Notes: generated from the letters alone by a model not told the origin. 64,000 nucleotides of DNA from Gyrodactylus bullatarudis (GCA_012064415.1 SSNU01000047.1:36869-100868), one strand, 5' to 3'; shown: positions 47,883 through 60,191, numbered from the stretch's first letter. Translations and numbers: made by a program.

Positions 47883-48098
47883 ACCTTTCGGTGCCGAGAC
47901 TATTTCACAATTTTTATAAAAACCAAAATTTAGCTATGAAGATACCAAGTTAATTGGCCAAAAATATCACTAATGCAAGTTCACATTGTGGGCTTCAATT
48001 TAAACTTTAATTGATCCAGAAACCTATCAAACTGGTAGAGTTATGAAGGTTCAAATTAATTGGAAAATGAACATGTATATCCATCGGCACCGAAAGGG
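47883..48098. mobile_element. piggyBac-like MITE (TTAA flanked)
   Basis: 216 bp between TTAA at 47879-47882 and TTAA at 48099-48102. Ends are ACCTTTCGGTGCCGA and TCGGCACCGAAAGGG, inverted. TTAA targets and CCC-type ends are typical of piggyBac (inference). The inner sequence resembles DNA on both sides of the element at 52926-54326. Confidence 0.78.
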
Positions 48099-48229
48099 TT
48101 AATAAACCCATAAAATAACCAAGATACTCCAGAATTTAGTGATTGCACAGTAAAAATCTATTAAAAAATTTTTCATTCAATACTTTATTTCTCAGGTATG
48201 TTGAATTATCAAATTTTCAACTAAATCAG

Positions 48230-48400
48230 CAAAATTTTTGAACTAAAGGTTCAAAAAATAGGGATTTGGCGAAAATTGATTTTTTCAAAATTTTTTCTTT
48301 ATATCGTGAAAGTTTGCCTTGTGATCTAGATTCCAAAAGGATTTGATCCTACTTCTTCATGAAAAAATTGAGGATTTTGTAAAACTATCAAAAAAAAAAT
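48230..48400. repeat. Single arm of the large palindrome family
   Basis: It contains TTGATTTTTTCAAAATTTTTTC, a CGTGAAAG-TTTGCC-TTGTGATCTAGATTCC run and TTCATGAAAAAATTGAG, in the order seen in the right arm at 55600-55740. No partner arm is nearby. Confidence 0.5.
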
Positions 48401-48747
48401 TTCAATGTAGATTTTATAAGAGACAAACTCTAAAAATATCTGCCAATTTTTCAGTGTAAACAGTTCAATACTAAATTAACTATAATTATTAGACAAGAAC
48501 AGTAGAACAACACTTTGATCTTGGTAATGGCCAACCATTTAATTTGAAAGAAGAAGCCTATTTTTGAAAGTTGCTCTACCATATTACTGTTATAATTCAG
48601 GTTCAAAAAGAGTTAATCGAGTGTTTGAGTTAAATAAATCATGACTGAAATAATAGAAATCATTGCTTGTATTTTATGATTGATAATATTTTGATTGAAA
48701 TGATGCCTGTTTAGATGTAATCAAATAAGTAAATTAACTTTTTGAAA

Positions 48748-51700
48748 TCATAATTTTGAAAATTTCTCTTCTAAAGAAATCCAGCATTCATTATACGCCG
48801 AGTCTAGGACAACTTCATCATTTGAGTCTTCTTCAAGAGCCCATTTTGTCAGCTTTAAACTCATACAACTCTCAAACATGAATGCTAAACTATTCTTGGA
48901 GATAACCTCTGGCTTCAACTCAACCTTGCTTGCCCCTTCAAAGCATTTCTTGTCGGGACCATGAGGAATCATTATTGAATGTAAGCTTGCCCCTCCGGGG
49001 TAGAAACCACTCAATTTTTCAGCTTCTTGAACCTTTGCCTCGTATTCACCATAGATTAGCCCCATGAACTCTGACATACAATTTCCTGAATTGAGAATAT
49101 GAAATCAAGTAAAGATATAGAGACGATAAGAAAACCAATCGAGAGAAAGACTCAAAATTAATATAATACGATTCTAAATGAGATTCTCATAAGATTTCTA
49201 TTCAATAAGGATTCTTTTGATCCCATCTAAAAAGGTCGATTTTCTATTGAATTATCAAAATTTAGAGATATCTCTATGAGATTTGTTTAGCTTGAATTAT
49301 AAAATATATTATAATTTTGAACCAAGTAGTTCTTCAGGGAGCTGTTCGGCATAGATTGTCTATAAAGTTGTTCGCTTGCTGCCTGACTATGTTTCTTCTG
49401 GCTTGTATTGGTCTATTTGTAGAAAGTGATTTATAGTGATTGTTACACTATAATTTTTATAATCCTTGCTCTTTAAGAAATACTACACCCTTTTCTCCTC
49501 TTTCTACAAACAGACCAATACAAGCCAGAAGAAACATAGTCAGGCAGCAAGCGAACAACGTTATATAAAATATATTGTTTGTGATATTGTTTGGACCTGT
49601 AAATTTCCCACTTTGAATCATAGCCCTATATAGGGTGAACCTCACGAAAGGGTTAAGATGTAATAGCATATCTTTTGATGATGAGATACCATCTCATTGA
49701 GATGGGCTTAGTGGATCTTATTTTAGTCTAATTTCTATGACAAGATGTGAGAAGAAATCCAATCAAAATATTCTAAGGCATTAAAGAAAAATTCAATTCA
49801 CTGTGGTAGTACGGGGGTCTGAAAGTGTTTTCTGCGACACTCCATCTCGGCGGAAAGATGACAAAGTCAGCAATTGCTGTTCCCTCTTTCGCACTTTGGT
49901 ATGTCAAAACAGTAAATATCGAAGGATCCTAAATGATAAGATTCATGTTAATAAGAGAAAAAGTATTAAATAAAATTTAATTTATAATCTTTATTTTGGT
50001 AGTTATTTTTTATGCTCTACGAATGTCAACAAAGTGTCTTATTCATGCTAGAAGATTTCTATGATAAAACTATCTAGGTCTTTAATTTAAAAATAAGTAA
50101 GTAAGCATTCTTACCGTAAATATGCTCACTGGCGATAGAAATATTCGAAAAAGTGCTTACTAGGTAAGGACTTTTACGTAAAAAAACCTAAGTATGCTAA
50201 CTTACGTGATTAAGCAAATTTACGGTGACATATACTATTCATTAGTTAAAATTATCTTTTGAGAACATACTGCATGATCAATGGCCACTGTATTCATCGG
50301 CACAAAGTCTGCAAGGTCGTACTTGAAAGGAGCATAGTTTCCATGCCATGCTACAACATCGAAGCAGGTATGAGTTTGTTGAGTTGCGAACAATTTACCT
50401 TGGAACTTTGTAATAATTTCAAACGTTTCCTTAAAATTTAACACAAATGAATCACGTAACTAGAATAGCTATTTATTTAGAGTCAGTTGAAATTAACATT
50501 AGCATATTTTTCTTATGGTTAAATTTCAAGTAATCTGATGAAATTTCACTCATTTGGATTTAAAAGGGTTACTAAAGCTATTATGGATCTCAAAACTAAT
50601 AAAAACTAAAAAAAACTAATCCAGGATTTGCAAAAATTTTCCTAGCGTCTTAAAAACTTGAAATACTTTGTATTTTTAACGATTTAGCTCAAGACAACTG
50701 TTTTGAACAGTTTGATCCATTTCCTTTTATTTTCTACTTTGGTTCTTAAGGATTAGAGCTATGGTTTTGGGTAGCTGTTCCATGCGAAGAACGTGTTATA
50801 ACTCGAAAAATCTTTTTATTTACCAGTCGTTCCAGAACAGTAATCATTAGGGCCTCAAAAAGCTTAAAAATGACTTTTCAATTTTATAGGACTATATTAT
50901 GTAATATACCATTTCACATAATTCTTGTTACGTTAAACCTATCGAATATGATTTTATAAACGACTTTTTTGACCTATTTCATTGTTAAAAGCCTAAAAAA
51001 ATAATAGACTTTTATAAATGACTATTTCTACATTTGACTATCTCTCACATTCTATCTCTACTCCTATTGGCCCTTGACAAGTATACCTAGTGATGGACCA
51101 ATCATAGAGAAGATATCAATTCCACCCCATTTTCTAATTTTTTTTGCGAATTGATTATTCATATTGATTAAAATGTCACGTAAAGTACAAACACTATCGA
51201 AAAGCCCTGAAGTACCACGTAACGTTCTTGGATAAATTTACCGTAACTAAAGATGAAATTTTTTTCTGAAAACTGTCTTAAAATAATCAATGAATTTACT
51301 TATAATTAGTATAATTTTTATGGAAAAATTATAATAGACTATTTAAGGATTTTAAAGAAGCAGACTATTTTCGTAGGGGCCTTTTTTTAGTGGACTTTTT
51401 TTGGGGCCCTAGTAATCACTGATTACTGATCAGAATAAAAATTTGCTTTTTGATTTCAAATAGACTAAAATCTAGTAAATACACTTAATAACTAGAGACT
51501 AATTTTGAAAATTCATCGATATCAAACTTACATCAGCTTTGGATACTTCAAAAGCAGCTTTTGGTGTGAGAAAATCTCTTGGTTGAGCCAGTCCGTTGGC
51601 TCCAATAGGTCCGAGATTAGGGAGAACAAAGTGTCCTCCCCAAATTTCTAAAATGTATCCTCTTACGGGGCCGTCTTCGACCAGAACAGCAAACCGAATG

Positions 51701-52227
51701 CCTTGTTGTATAACCGCAATTTCCCCAGGCCAGAGACAAATATTGCCGAACTCAGTTTTCAGAGTAATTTTTCCTTTCTGGGGAACAAAGAGCATGTCAC
51801 CGTCAGAGTTTGAGAAAGCCTGATTCATCATACTCTTTTCAGCTGTATAGATTGAAATTGAGAGTCCATTTCTCGTCTCGGGACTTCCAGCTCCGCAAAT
51901 ACTTCTTAGGCCATTGACAAAGCTTGTATTTTTTTCGTTATTCTTGAATGGTAACCATCTTAATTGATTGGGTACAACTTGGTCGAAATTTCCTGGATAA
52001 GATTTTCTCTCGTCTTTATATGGTGAATAAGGCTTGTGAACGACCGAGGGGTGAATACGATAAAGCCAACTTCTTTGGTTTGAATGCCTGGGTGCAGTAA
52101 ATGCACTTCCAGACAGTTGTTCTGCATAAAGGTTATATTTGCAGGCTTGTGGAGAATTTTGAGCTTCTGGTAAGGCTCCAGGATAATCTTTTACCTCCGT
52201 AGCAAATTCATTACCAAATCCTGACAT
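48748..52227 (-). CDS. HGD: Homogentisate 1,2-dioxygenase
   Basis: Four exons (52227-51532, 50429-50271, 49928-49802, 49085-48748) give 439 aa; human HGD is 445. The enzyme opens the ring of homogentisate in tyrosine/phenylalanine catabolism, using Fe(II). It starts [11 protein letters not shown], with [14 protein letters not shown] and [15 protein letters not shown] near the N-terminus, as in the family. The iron ligands are present: His and Glu in [14 protein letters not shown] (the His codon neighbours the exon 3/4 junction) and His in [30 protein letters not shown] and [11 protein letters not shown] are also diagnostic. The ATG lies 3 nt after an acceptor-like CTTCTAG. Introns are 1102, 342 and 716 nt, the last largely filled by a repeat. 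HGD and QDPR both belong to aromatic amino-acid metabolism but are far apart and not co-transcribed. Confidence 0.97.
49110..49655. repeat. Interspersed repeat filling HGD intron 3
   Basis: Second copy of the repeat at 2393-2785. It shares ATAAGGATTCTTTTGATCCC and the end ATAGGGTGAACCTCACGAAA. It closes with AAAGGGTTAA. It is interrupted by the palindrome at 49367-49559, which the first copy lacks. Confidence 0.6.
49367..49559. mobile_element. Short palindromic element nested in the HGD intron repeat
   Basis: Arms of about 65 bp (GTTGTTCGCTTGCTGCCTGA.. and its complement ending GCAAGCGAACAAC) around a spacer of about 65 bp. The match is nearly perfect. No coding content; an open frame across it is fortuitous. 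Confidence 0.75.
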
Positions 52228-52925
52228 GTACTAGAAGATATTAGTTTAATCAATTACTTCAAAATCCTCTGAAGAATTTGAATGTTTATTGCGCTTCAGC
52301 TCCGGCATTGATTGCAAACAAAAACAACAAAGACCAAAGATAGCAAATGTTTCAAAGACATTTTATTTGAAAAATAACATGTCAATCAAGCGAAAAGCAT
52401 TTCAATAAAAAATTACACTTTAAATGACCTGGTTAATTTTTGGTTTGATTCTCACAAGATTCAGGTCATTGTGAATGAATTTTAAACAAAACTGAATCTG
52501 ATGATGAAATTGGTCAGGAAATTTGAAAACATATAATTTGTTAGAAACATCGATCTCATACTGATCATTGATCAGTGGCTTGAAATTTTATCCCGATTTT
52601 TGAAAATCATGAATTATGTTATACAAAATCAAATTTATTTAATAAGTTTCCATTTTTCTGCTTATAAGTAGTTTTTAATTACTGTATTTAATAAATATAT
52701 ATTAATTAAAAAATTATATTTAAATTAAATCGTATGATACATAATAGAATAAAAAATCTATAGGGATGTAAGGTTTTCATAAAGTTCCAACTGAGTCGGA
52801 GCTAAGTCTCTTTAAACCAAATTACTTCACATTTGAGGGGAGTTTTATTGTTTTATTTACGCCCAGCTTATATGAAGATAGGAATTTATGATTTTTTTTT
52901 CAAAATTTAACTATGAAAATATTAA

Positions 52926-54326
52926 GGGTTAATTTCAAAAGTAGCCCTAAATTGAGAATAATCCTAAAACTAGCCCCATTCTAGAAATTTTTTCTCAGAT
53001 TTAGCCCCAAATTTTTCCAGAATTAACCCCATCGAATTCTGACAATTTTAACTTTTTTTGAAAAATTATTTGTCTATCATCTCTGTTAACAATTAATTTT
53101 TAAAAGCCTTGTATTGAATTTGTATGGGGTTAAAATCCTTTTGAGTTAATTTTATTTAACTTTACATGGATTAACGATACACGAATGACTTTTAAATGAA
53201 ATTAAGTATAGCATTCCATTCTTTCTTTGACTAAAGCGCACGAAGGCCTCACAATCTTTAATAAAACACATTCAAATATAGTACTTGTAGTTATTTTTCT
53301 TATCTTTGAATGATATCTGAGTAACAATCGAATAACCCTGAATAAAATTTTTGCCTTCCTCTTTCGAAGAATAAGAGCTCACAACAGTTAGCATCAGATG
53401 TAATATTAAAAGTTTATTGTAAAAAAAAGAACTTATTAGTTATTTATAGAGCCTCAAAAAGTATTAAAATGCTTATTTTAACCAGTTATTCCCTCTGTTA
53501 TGAAAACCATTTTAAACTAATAATTTTTCTGCTATGTCATCAGGTTTCAAAGTTATAAGGTCTTAAAATGTATTATTTTGAAGATAATGTATTAAAATAA
53601 TGCTTTATAAAAGCATTTTATCTCATCCATATCAATGAACTCAATCCTCATTTTTGAGGTTGGGAGATGATTTTCATTGTCTAACAATTTGCTAAGCTCA
53701 AAAATAGCCTTGGAGATAGTAATTTGGATACTATCTCGATGTTTTAGATCGATTTCAACATTTGTTTGTTTTTCAAATTTTTATTCTGTTTACTTATAAG
53801 TAGTTCATGTAAGATATTTGTTGTAAATTTGCGATAAAGTATTAAAATAATACCTTAAAATAGAAAAATAATACTTTTCAAATTTTTTAGATCTTAAAAA
53901 ATTATTTTTAGGTATTATTTTTTGAGGCTCTAGTTATTTATAAATCCGAGAATACATAGAACCCTTCATATCCAATAGATGTTATCCATAGTTAAAAAAG
54001 ATTTCTAAAAATTATTCTTAATTATAACTAATTATTCGTAGAGATAATAAACACATTATTTTGGAATTCATAAACGTACTATCTTTATTAACGATGCATT
54101 CAGTTGAGAATAATTTGAGACAAACATTTCAAAAAAGTTAAAATTGTCAAAGTTCTATGAACTGAATTACGATGGGGTTAATTCTGGAAAAAATTGGGGC
54201 TAAATCTGAGAAAAAATTTCTAGAATGGGGCTAGTTTTAGGATTATTCTCACTTTGAGGCTACCATCGGAAATTGTGGAATCCACGGGGCTACGAATAGA
54301 TTTGGGGTTACTTTTGGAATTAACCC
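52926..54326. mobile_element. Mutator-like non-autonomous element, 9-bp target duplication
   Basis: Ends are GGGTTAATTTCAAAAGTAGC and its counterpart ..TTACTTTTGGAATTAACCC. Inverted repeats extend about 110 bp, the right one with about 60 extra bp near 54240-54300. AAATATTAA occurs directly outside both ends (52917-52925 and 54327-54335). The 9-bp duplication suggests a Mutator-like element (inference). The flanks joined together resemble the interior of the piggyBac-like MITE at 47883, so it inserted into another repeat. The 1.1-kb interior has no recognisable gene. Confidence 0.8.
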
Positions 54327-55054
54327 AAATATTAAATTATTTGGCCAAAAATACAACTAATGCAAGTTTACATTTTGGGCTTCAATTTAAACTTTAACTG
54401 ATCCAGAAATCTGCCGAACTAGTTGAGTTACAAAGGTTCAAAAATACTGAAAAATGGACAATATGACAAATCGGCATCTCAACTCAAAAATAAGAAAACG
54501 AATTAAAGTGTATTTGGAAATTTTTAAATCTCCAAGATTATTTCAGCATTAAAAGTATTGGAAGATCTCTAAGGAATGCTCTTGCTGCATAGGTTAACGC
54601 GAAAATCTATAAAATTTCATAAACCTCTAGCTTTGAGTTTACCTATATCTTAGTCTAGTATTAAAATATATTTACATAATTTTCCAATGAAAAATCATTT
54701 GAATTGCTACTCTAACATAAAATTAGGTAGTAAGTCAAGAATTTATTGTGAAACGACTATCTAGAATTTCTTTGGTGAACAAATATAATTCTCTGCTCAT
54801 TGAATTTTAGAATATCTTTTCTGATAAATGTATCAATAATAATTTTCATGATGTTATATTGTGTATTATATAATAAAGATGTTATTATCCGATTGCATAA
54901 AAATCACTTTATTTGAGAATATAAATGCTTAATATTCTGGAAATAGTCTTCGCATATTGTTTGACGGACAAGCTTAGATAAGAATTAACTTGTTTTCACA
55001 TCTGCGGGGAAGTGGGGGAAAGTATTCTTTAAAAAATCAGTTTTCATATTACAC

Positions 55055-55755
55055 CTAGTTAATATGAAGATGGGAATTTATGGTTTTAACAAAATTCTCA
55101 ATTTTTTCATCAAGAAATCGAATTTGATCAAGATTTTATGGGATCTAAATCATGAGGCCCTCTTTCACGACTTGGAGAAAAAAATCTTAAGGAAAAATAC
55201 GGCAAATTTGAAATCTTAAAATAGCGCCATTTTTTGAACTTTGAGTTGAAAATTTTTGTTGATTTCAATGTGAGAGAGTGATCAAAAGTTGATTTTTAGG
55301 ATCACAATTATTTAAAGAAATCAACTATGCTGAATCTGGTTTTAAGAATCACCCCATAATCATGGCAAAATCAAATTTTGATTTTTCATCATTTCCCCTA
55401 CCACTTGAAAGTCGATAAAATTTGATATTTCAAGATCCCAGAAAAATGACGAATTTATCAAAATTTTTATGATGATCATCTTTTTTTTGTCTTGTTGTGA
55501 TCTTAAAAATCAACTTTTGATCACTCTCTCACATTGAAATCAACAAAAAATTTTAACTCAAAGTTCAAAAAAATAGGAATTTGGATTATTTGCCGTATTT
55601 TTCTTTAAAAATGTTTTTTTCTAAGATTTTTTTCCCAAGTCGTGAAAGAGGGCCTCATGATCTAGATTCCATAAAATCTTGATCAAATTCGATTTCTTGA
55701 TGAAAAAATTGAGAATTTTGTTAAAACCATAAATTCCCATCTTCGTACTAACTTG
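55055..55755. mobile_element. Large palindromic MITE, best-preserved copy
   Basis: The left end TTAATATGAAGATGGGAATT and the right end AATTCCCATCTTCGTACTAA flank arms of about 340 bp with a centre near 55430. Inside are TCACTCTCTCACATTGAAAT and its inverse. The family recurs at 37836, 45548, 48230 and 57045. Confidence 0.78.
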
Positions 55756-56214
55756 CTTTATTTTAAAATAATAAAAAATTTTCTCAATTTCATATATCAA
55801 ATTTTGGATTTGAAGGATATAAGCAGCAGAAATGGAAAATCTTGAAGTCTAAAAACCGAAAATAATTCTTATGGTTTGATCTGTTGAGATGGGCCTTGAA
55901 AAATTCCTTTTTTTGTTAGGCTTATATTTCAATAAATATAATTGTAATTACAAAATAAATATAGTATAATCTTTGTAGGTTCTCATTTAAAAATAAATAA
56001 AAGAATATAAATAAAGATAATGTTCAATTGATTTCACCAATTTGGCGAATGAGAAGTGTAAACATTCAAGGTATTAAAAATGAAAACTAGTGTCTGCAAG
56101 CAAATTGAAAATCATCTGGTTAATGAAGATAGAAATAAAGTAAAGATTTAGAGTAGTCCAATTAAGATCTAATGTGAGACATGACTAATTTAAGATTAGA
56201 CAAATCGTCACAAT

Positions 56215-56430
56215 CAGATAATTCATATTTCAATTTAATAGCGTTAAACCTTTAAGAAGCGAGAAGTTACGATTTATTTTTATAATGTCTAAAGCATTAT
56301 TTATTCTAAAGACGAACTTTAGATCGTCAGCATATTTTAAGAGGACACCCTCAATATCCTCAGAGAACTGAATATCAGCGAAGCAAAGATTAAAAAGAAA
56401 AGGGCCAATAGTAGAGTACCCCAGAGTTTA
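56215..56430 (-). pseudogene. LINE reverse-transcriptase fragment
   Basis: On the minus strand the reading gives STIGPFLFNLCFADIQFSED, then VLLKYADDLKFVFRIN, the catalytic region of a non-LTR reverse transcriptase. No intact surrounding frame was found. It is similar to, but diverged from, the fragment in TADA3 intron 5. Confidence 0.75.
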
Positions 56431-57044
56431 TCTTAACAAGTTTGCTGTTGGTGGCATTGAAAGTAACATATTGCATCCTTTATTCTCTTAAATATTTTCA
56501 AGAGGGCTTAGTAAATTTCACTTGGACTTGTATCACTAGAAACAGAAGAAGAGTGATGTAGTTAGAGGTTATTTTGGTTAAAAACATGAAACTCTCAATC
56601 ATATTTCTTTGTTAGAGAAGATGAGCCAAATGTAAATTATTTTTCCGTCCATCTCTTCGGGTGCTTGTTAATTTAAAGAGAAACTTTATTTCGATAAATG
56701 AATTCTTGTAGCCCCCCTCTACATGTAAACAATGTATAGTATGGGTTTAGTAAATTTTCACACTTGCAAAAAGAACCGTTAAAATGTTGAATTTATATTA
56801 CTAATAATGTAATATGAATGTGTAATTTATCTAGATAGTATTCTTGTGTCCTAATACTTGTAGAGCTTGTTTGTTTTTGTCTTTCAAAGAGGACTCCTGT
56901 TGCTTGGGAAATTGAAAATTTCAAATTATCATTTTCCTCCCACATTCGCCTTGCTACATGTATTACAAGCTTACTTGGTTCAAAATTATTTTCAAAAACA
57001 TATGCATATGTATTCATGGGTTTCATCGTGAAATCTAAAGCTAG

Positions 57045-57240
57045 TTAGTATGAAGATGGGAATTTTTTCATGAAAAAATCAGATTTGATCAAGATTTTCT
57101 GGAATCGACCTTTCATAAAAATTATGGCATATTTCAAATCTCAAGTAAGCGCCAAACTTTCACATTTGAACTATAAGTTGAAAAACTTAGTTGATTTCAA
57201 AGTGAGAGAGTGATCAAAATTGTCTTTTAAGATCACAATC
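57045..57240. repeat. Single palindrome arm
   Basis: AGCTAGTTAGTATGAAGATG starts a left arm of the 55055 family, running through GTGAGAGAGTGATCAAA. It stops at the tRNA-like sequence that follows, with no right arm. Confidence 0.55.
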
Positions 57241-57246
57241 ATCATC

Positions 57247-57325
57247 TTTTAGCCCGGTGTGGCTTAGTGGCATCTCTCTAACCTCTCATTAGGACCATCA
57301 TACTCTCGTCTTGGGTTCAAACTTC
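57247..57325 (+). repeat. tRNA-derived SINE-like sequence
   Basis: GGTGTGGCTTAGTGGCATCT (A-box-like) is followed about 45 nt later by a B-box-like TTGGGTTCAAAC. The spacing fits a tRNA-derived promoter, but no cloverleaf closes. It sits exactly where the right half of the preceding palindrome would be expected. Confidence 0.5.
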
Positions 57326-57523
57326 TCTCTCTTACTTGAACAAATCAATACTTCTATTAATGTGTAAAAGACCAACCAAAAAGAATGGACTATTTTATTA
57401 GTCAAATGATTCGAGGAAAATTGTATAGGATTGGTCAATAAGTTGATAATCATGATTATATATCACTCTGATTTTCAAATTTATCTTTTAGTTTTGCACA
57501 GGTATGGCATGTTAATTCATATA

Positions 57524-58299
57524 AAGCTATTCTCAATGAATTTGAGAATTCATGATTTTTACAAAAATCTCTTTTTTTGTAAATAAGCAACATGTAGAAA
57601 TTACAGTGTTTTTAGACAATTAACCTACTAGCAGAGTGTGGTCACTGGTAATTACTATATCCATATCTCTTTTTTTCATCAAGGTATCGAAATTTTTGAA
57701 AGATTTTTTGGTAACTGATTCAAAATGTACACTTTTACTGAATTGAGAAAAAAAATTTGGAAAAAAGTTTTTTTGGAAAATTTTAGAGAAATTTTAAAAT
57801 TCGAGATGGCGCGATTTTTTTAAACTTTGAGTTGAAATTTTTTGTTGATTTTAAGTTCTGAGAGGAATCAAACGTTATTTTTCAGGATCATCATCAGACA
57901 AAGAAAATATTTATTACTCTTATTCATTTTTTTGAAAAAACACACTATTTACGTGCGAAAGTCTACTTCCTATTTTTCGATCATTTTTACTGCTTGGAAA
58001 ATGTTAAAATAGGGTGATCCAAGATCATTTCAAAAGGACGGGTTTTTTCAAAAAAATGAATAAGAGTAATAAATATTTTCTTTGTCTAATGATGATCCTG
58101 AAAAATTAATGTCATCTCGAATTTTAAAATTTCTCTAAAATTTTCCAAAAAAAACTTTTTTCCAAATTTTTTTTCTCAATTCAGTAAAAGTGTACATTTT
58201 GAATCAGTTACCAAAAAATCTTTCAAAAATTTCGATACCTTGATGAAAAAAAGAGATTTCTGTAAAAATCATGAATTCCCAAATTCATCGAGAATAGCT
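57524..58299. mobile_element. Palindromic MITE, 776 bp
   Basis: Ends read AGCTATTCTCAATGAATTTG and CAAATTCATCGAGAATAGCT. Arms of about 330 bp include AAAAATCTCTTTTTTT, TGAGTTGAAATTTTTTGTTG and inverses. The centre is near 57980. Same family as 28444-28914 in NCBP1 intron 10. The left arm has an extra piece near 57585-57665, absent from the right. Confidence 0.78.
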
Positions 58300-59704
58300 G
58301 TATGTCAATCATTATTTTTATCCTTTTTCACTTGATTTTAGAGTCAAGGGTATAATTATCTTTGAATTTAGTATGTATCCTATGACTTTCTCGTTAATGG
58401 CTTCGAAATTATCAATTAGCATTCGGTATGCATAATTATAAATTATTTAGTTCACAAATATCCATAAGATTCACTTTTATAAGTGTTTTGTTCAATAGTA
58501 TCAGTAAGATTTCATTATTTTCCCTCGATAAAAAAGAATCAGAATTTTCCCCTAAGTGATAGGATATATCAATAAATCATAAAAAATATCTCTCGACTGA
58601 TGAGAGAAAGATCTATTCTCAGAGTCTACTGTTAGACAGATAAAACTTCATCATGACTGACATTTGATAAATTAATCGAGCTAGAAAGTTTACACGAAAA
58701 AATTTTTTGAGTCCTCACAACTAGTTCATGTTTCTTTATATCAAAATATTAACTCGCGCTTCATGTTTTCGTCCCGTTAATTTTTATACAAAATTATTGC
58801 TTCTACTCTTGCCAGTACAGTAGGTTTTGGACCGATTAAGGCATGTTTCGAAAAAACCACTTTTTCATGTATTTAAAATTACCACCAAATTTCCAATGAA
58901 ATCTTACTACGAAATCTCTAAAATCTTGAATATCAAATATCTTTACCAGAAAAATAGTTATCTTGTGATTTGTTAAAATAGTAAAAATGTGATTGGTTGT
59001 TGATTAGTTGAGTAATGCTATATTCTGAGACTTTATTTTAAAAAATAGAAAAAAAGTCCTGTGGAAACAATTTAGTTCGGAAATAGCACCAGTAGAGGAC
59101 TGCTCTTCTAGAGAAAACAGATAATTCGCAAAATTTAACCTGTATATCTGTATTATATGGATTGCAAAGAGTATATAAATGTTAAAAATCGAGTCTAAAA
59201 GTTAGTAAAATAGAAATCGGAAATATTAGGGAAATATAAATCAAATCTTGTTGCAGAATTTAAGGTGACAATAATCTAAACAAAAATATTTTAAAATTTG
59301 AGAAATAAAAAGTTTAAACATTGATAAATATCTCGATCTGCACCAACTATCTTTAAAATAGGATGAGCAGATTTTTTCTTCAGATTAGCAAAACTTAGCT
59401 AGTCCTTTGTCTAGAGTGAAAATAGACCAAATAGTACTTTTTTGAGACCCTAAGCTCTACTATCAAAATTGAAAAAAGCAATTCATTCTTTCTCTTGCAA
59501 TACGAAATAAGATGCATTCCGAAACTCATGTTATAAAAATACACAGAAAAACGTTTCATTATATGAATGAATCTTTTCTACCTATTCCATCATAGCCAGT
59601 TCATGTCCATTTAGAATAAATAACACTCTTCTAAAATTCACTGCAGGATGCCTGTTTTACATTCATCCATAACCATTAATCCTAGCACATGAAAATAAAG
59701 GAGA

Positions 59705-59766
59705 GCCAATCAGAATTTAGCAACGCAACCATCCTTTACACAGCCGTTTCAAGAATATAAATATAA
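59705..59766 (+). promoter_or_regulatory. CCAAT box and TATA box of the DMRT gene
   Basis: AGCCAATCAG (59704-59713) lies about 45 bp before AATATAAATATAAAA (59754-59768). A start site about 20-30 bp after the TATA would leave a leader of roughly 20 nt before the ATG at 59807 and would skip the out-of-frame ATG at 59775. Spacing and order are those of a classical core promoter; function is inferred. Confidence 0.55.
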
Positions 59767-59806
59767 AATTTCCCATGAAAATGGTGTGAAAGAAGAATTA
59801 TCAAAC

Positions 59807-60191
59807 ATGAACGATAACATTATTAGAATTCCAAAATGTGCAAGATGTCGTAATCATGGAACCATATCCTCACTTAAAGGCCATAAAAGACTATGCCTTT
59901 GGAGAAATTGTCATTGTGCTGCCTGTCTATTGGTAGTTGAACGTCAACGAGTAATGGCAGCTCAGGTAGCCCTGCGTAGACAACAGACATCAAAGGCCCT
60001 AAAGAGAAAAACATTCTATCAAGCTACAAATGAAAACGAGACCATGTTTGTCTCAATGAGTGAAGTTGGTAAAAGTCATAGTTCCCTTGAAGAGAAACAA
60101 ACAACAGACTCTTTTATCCGCGACTTTAATGAAGACTCTGACGACTCATTTCAATCAGAAGACACTAAAAAGAATGCTGAACAGATACCTG
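59807..60191 (+). CDS. DM-domain transcription factor, first coding exon
   Basis: The first exon encodes a DM (doublesex/mab-3) zinc-binding domain near residues 7-60: [20 protein letters not shown], then [20 protein letters not shown], then [11 protein letters not shown]. All Cys/His ligands of the two intertwined zinc sites are present. DMRT proteins bind DNA through the minor groove and often act in sex determination or neural development. After the domain the exon is acidic and Ser/Glu-rich. The frame reaches CCTG|GTATGT at 60191, a good donor, and would stop 2 codons later if unspliced. So further exons are expected downstream, but I could not identify them before the window's end. Subfamily (DMRT1/2/3/A) cannot be told from this part. 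The GTG-initiated frame upstream of 59807 is not needed. Confidence 0.9.

Noticed and set aside
56793..57026. Minus-strand 77-codon frame
   Set aside because: No recognisable domain and no continuation; treated as chance.
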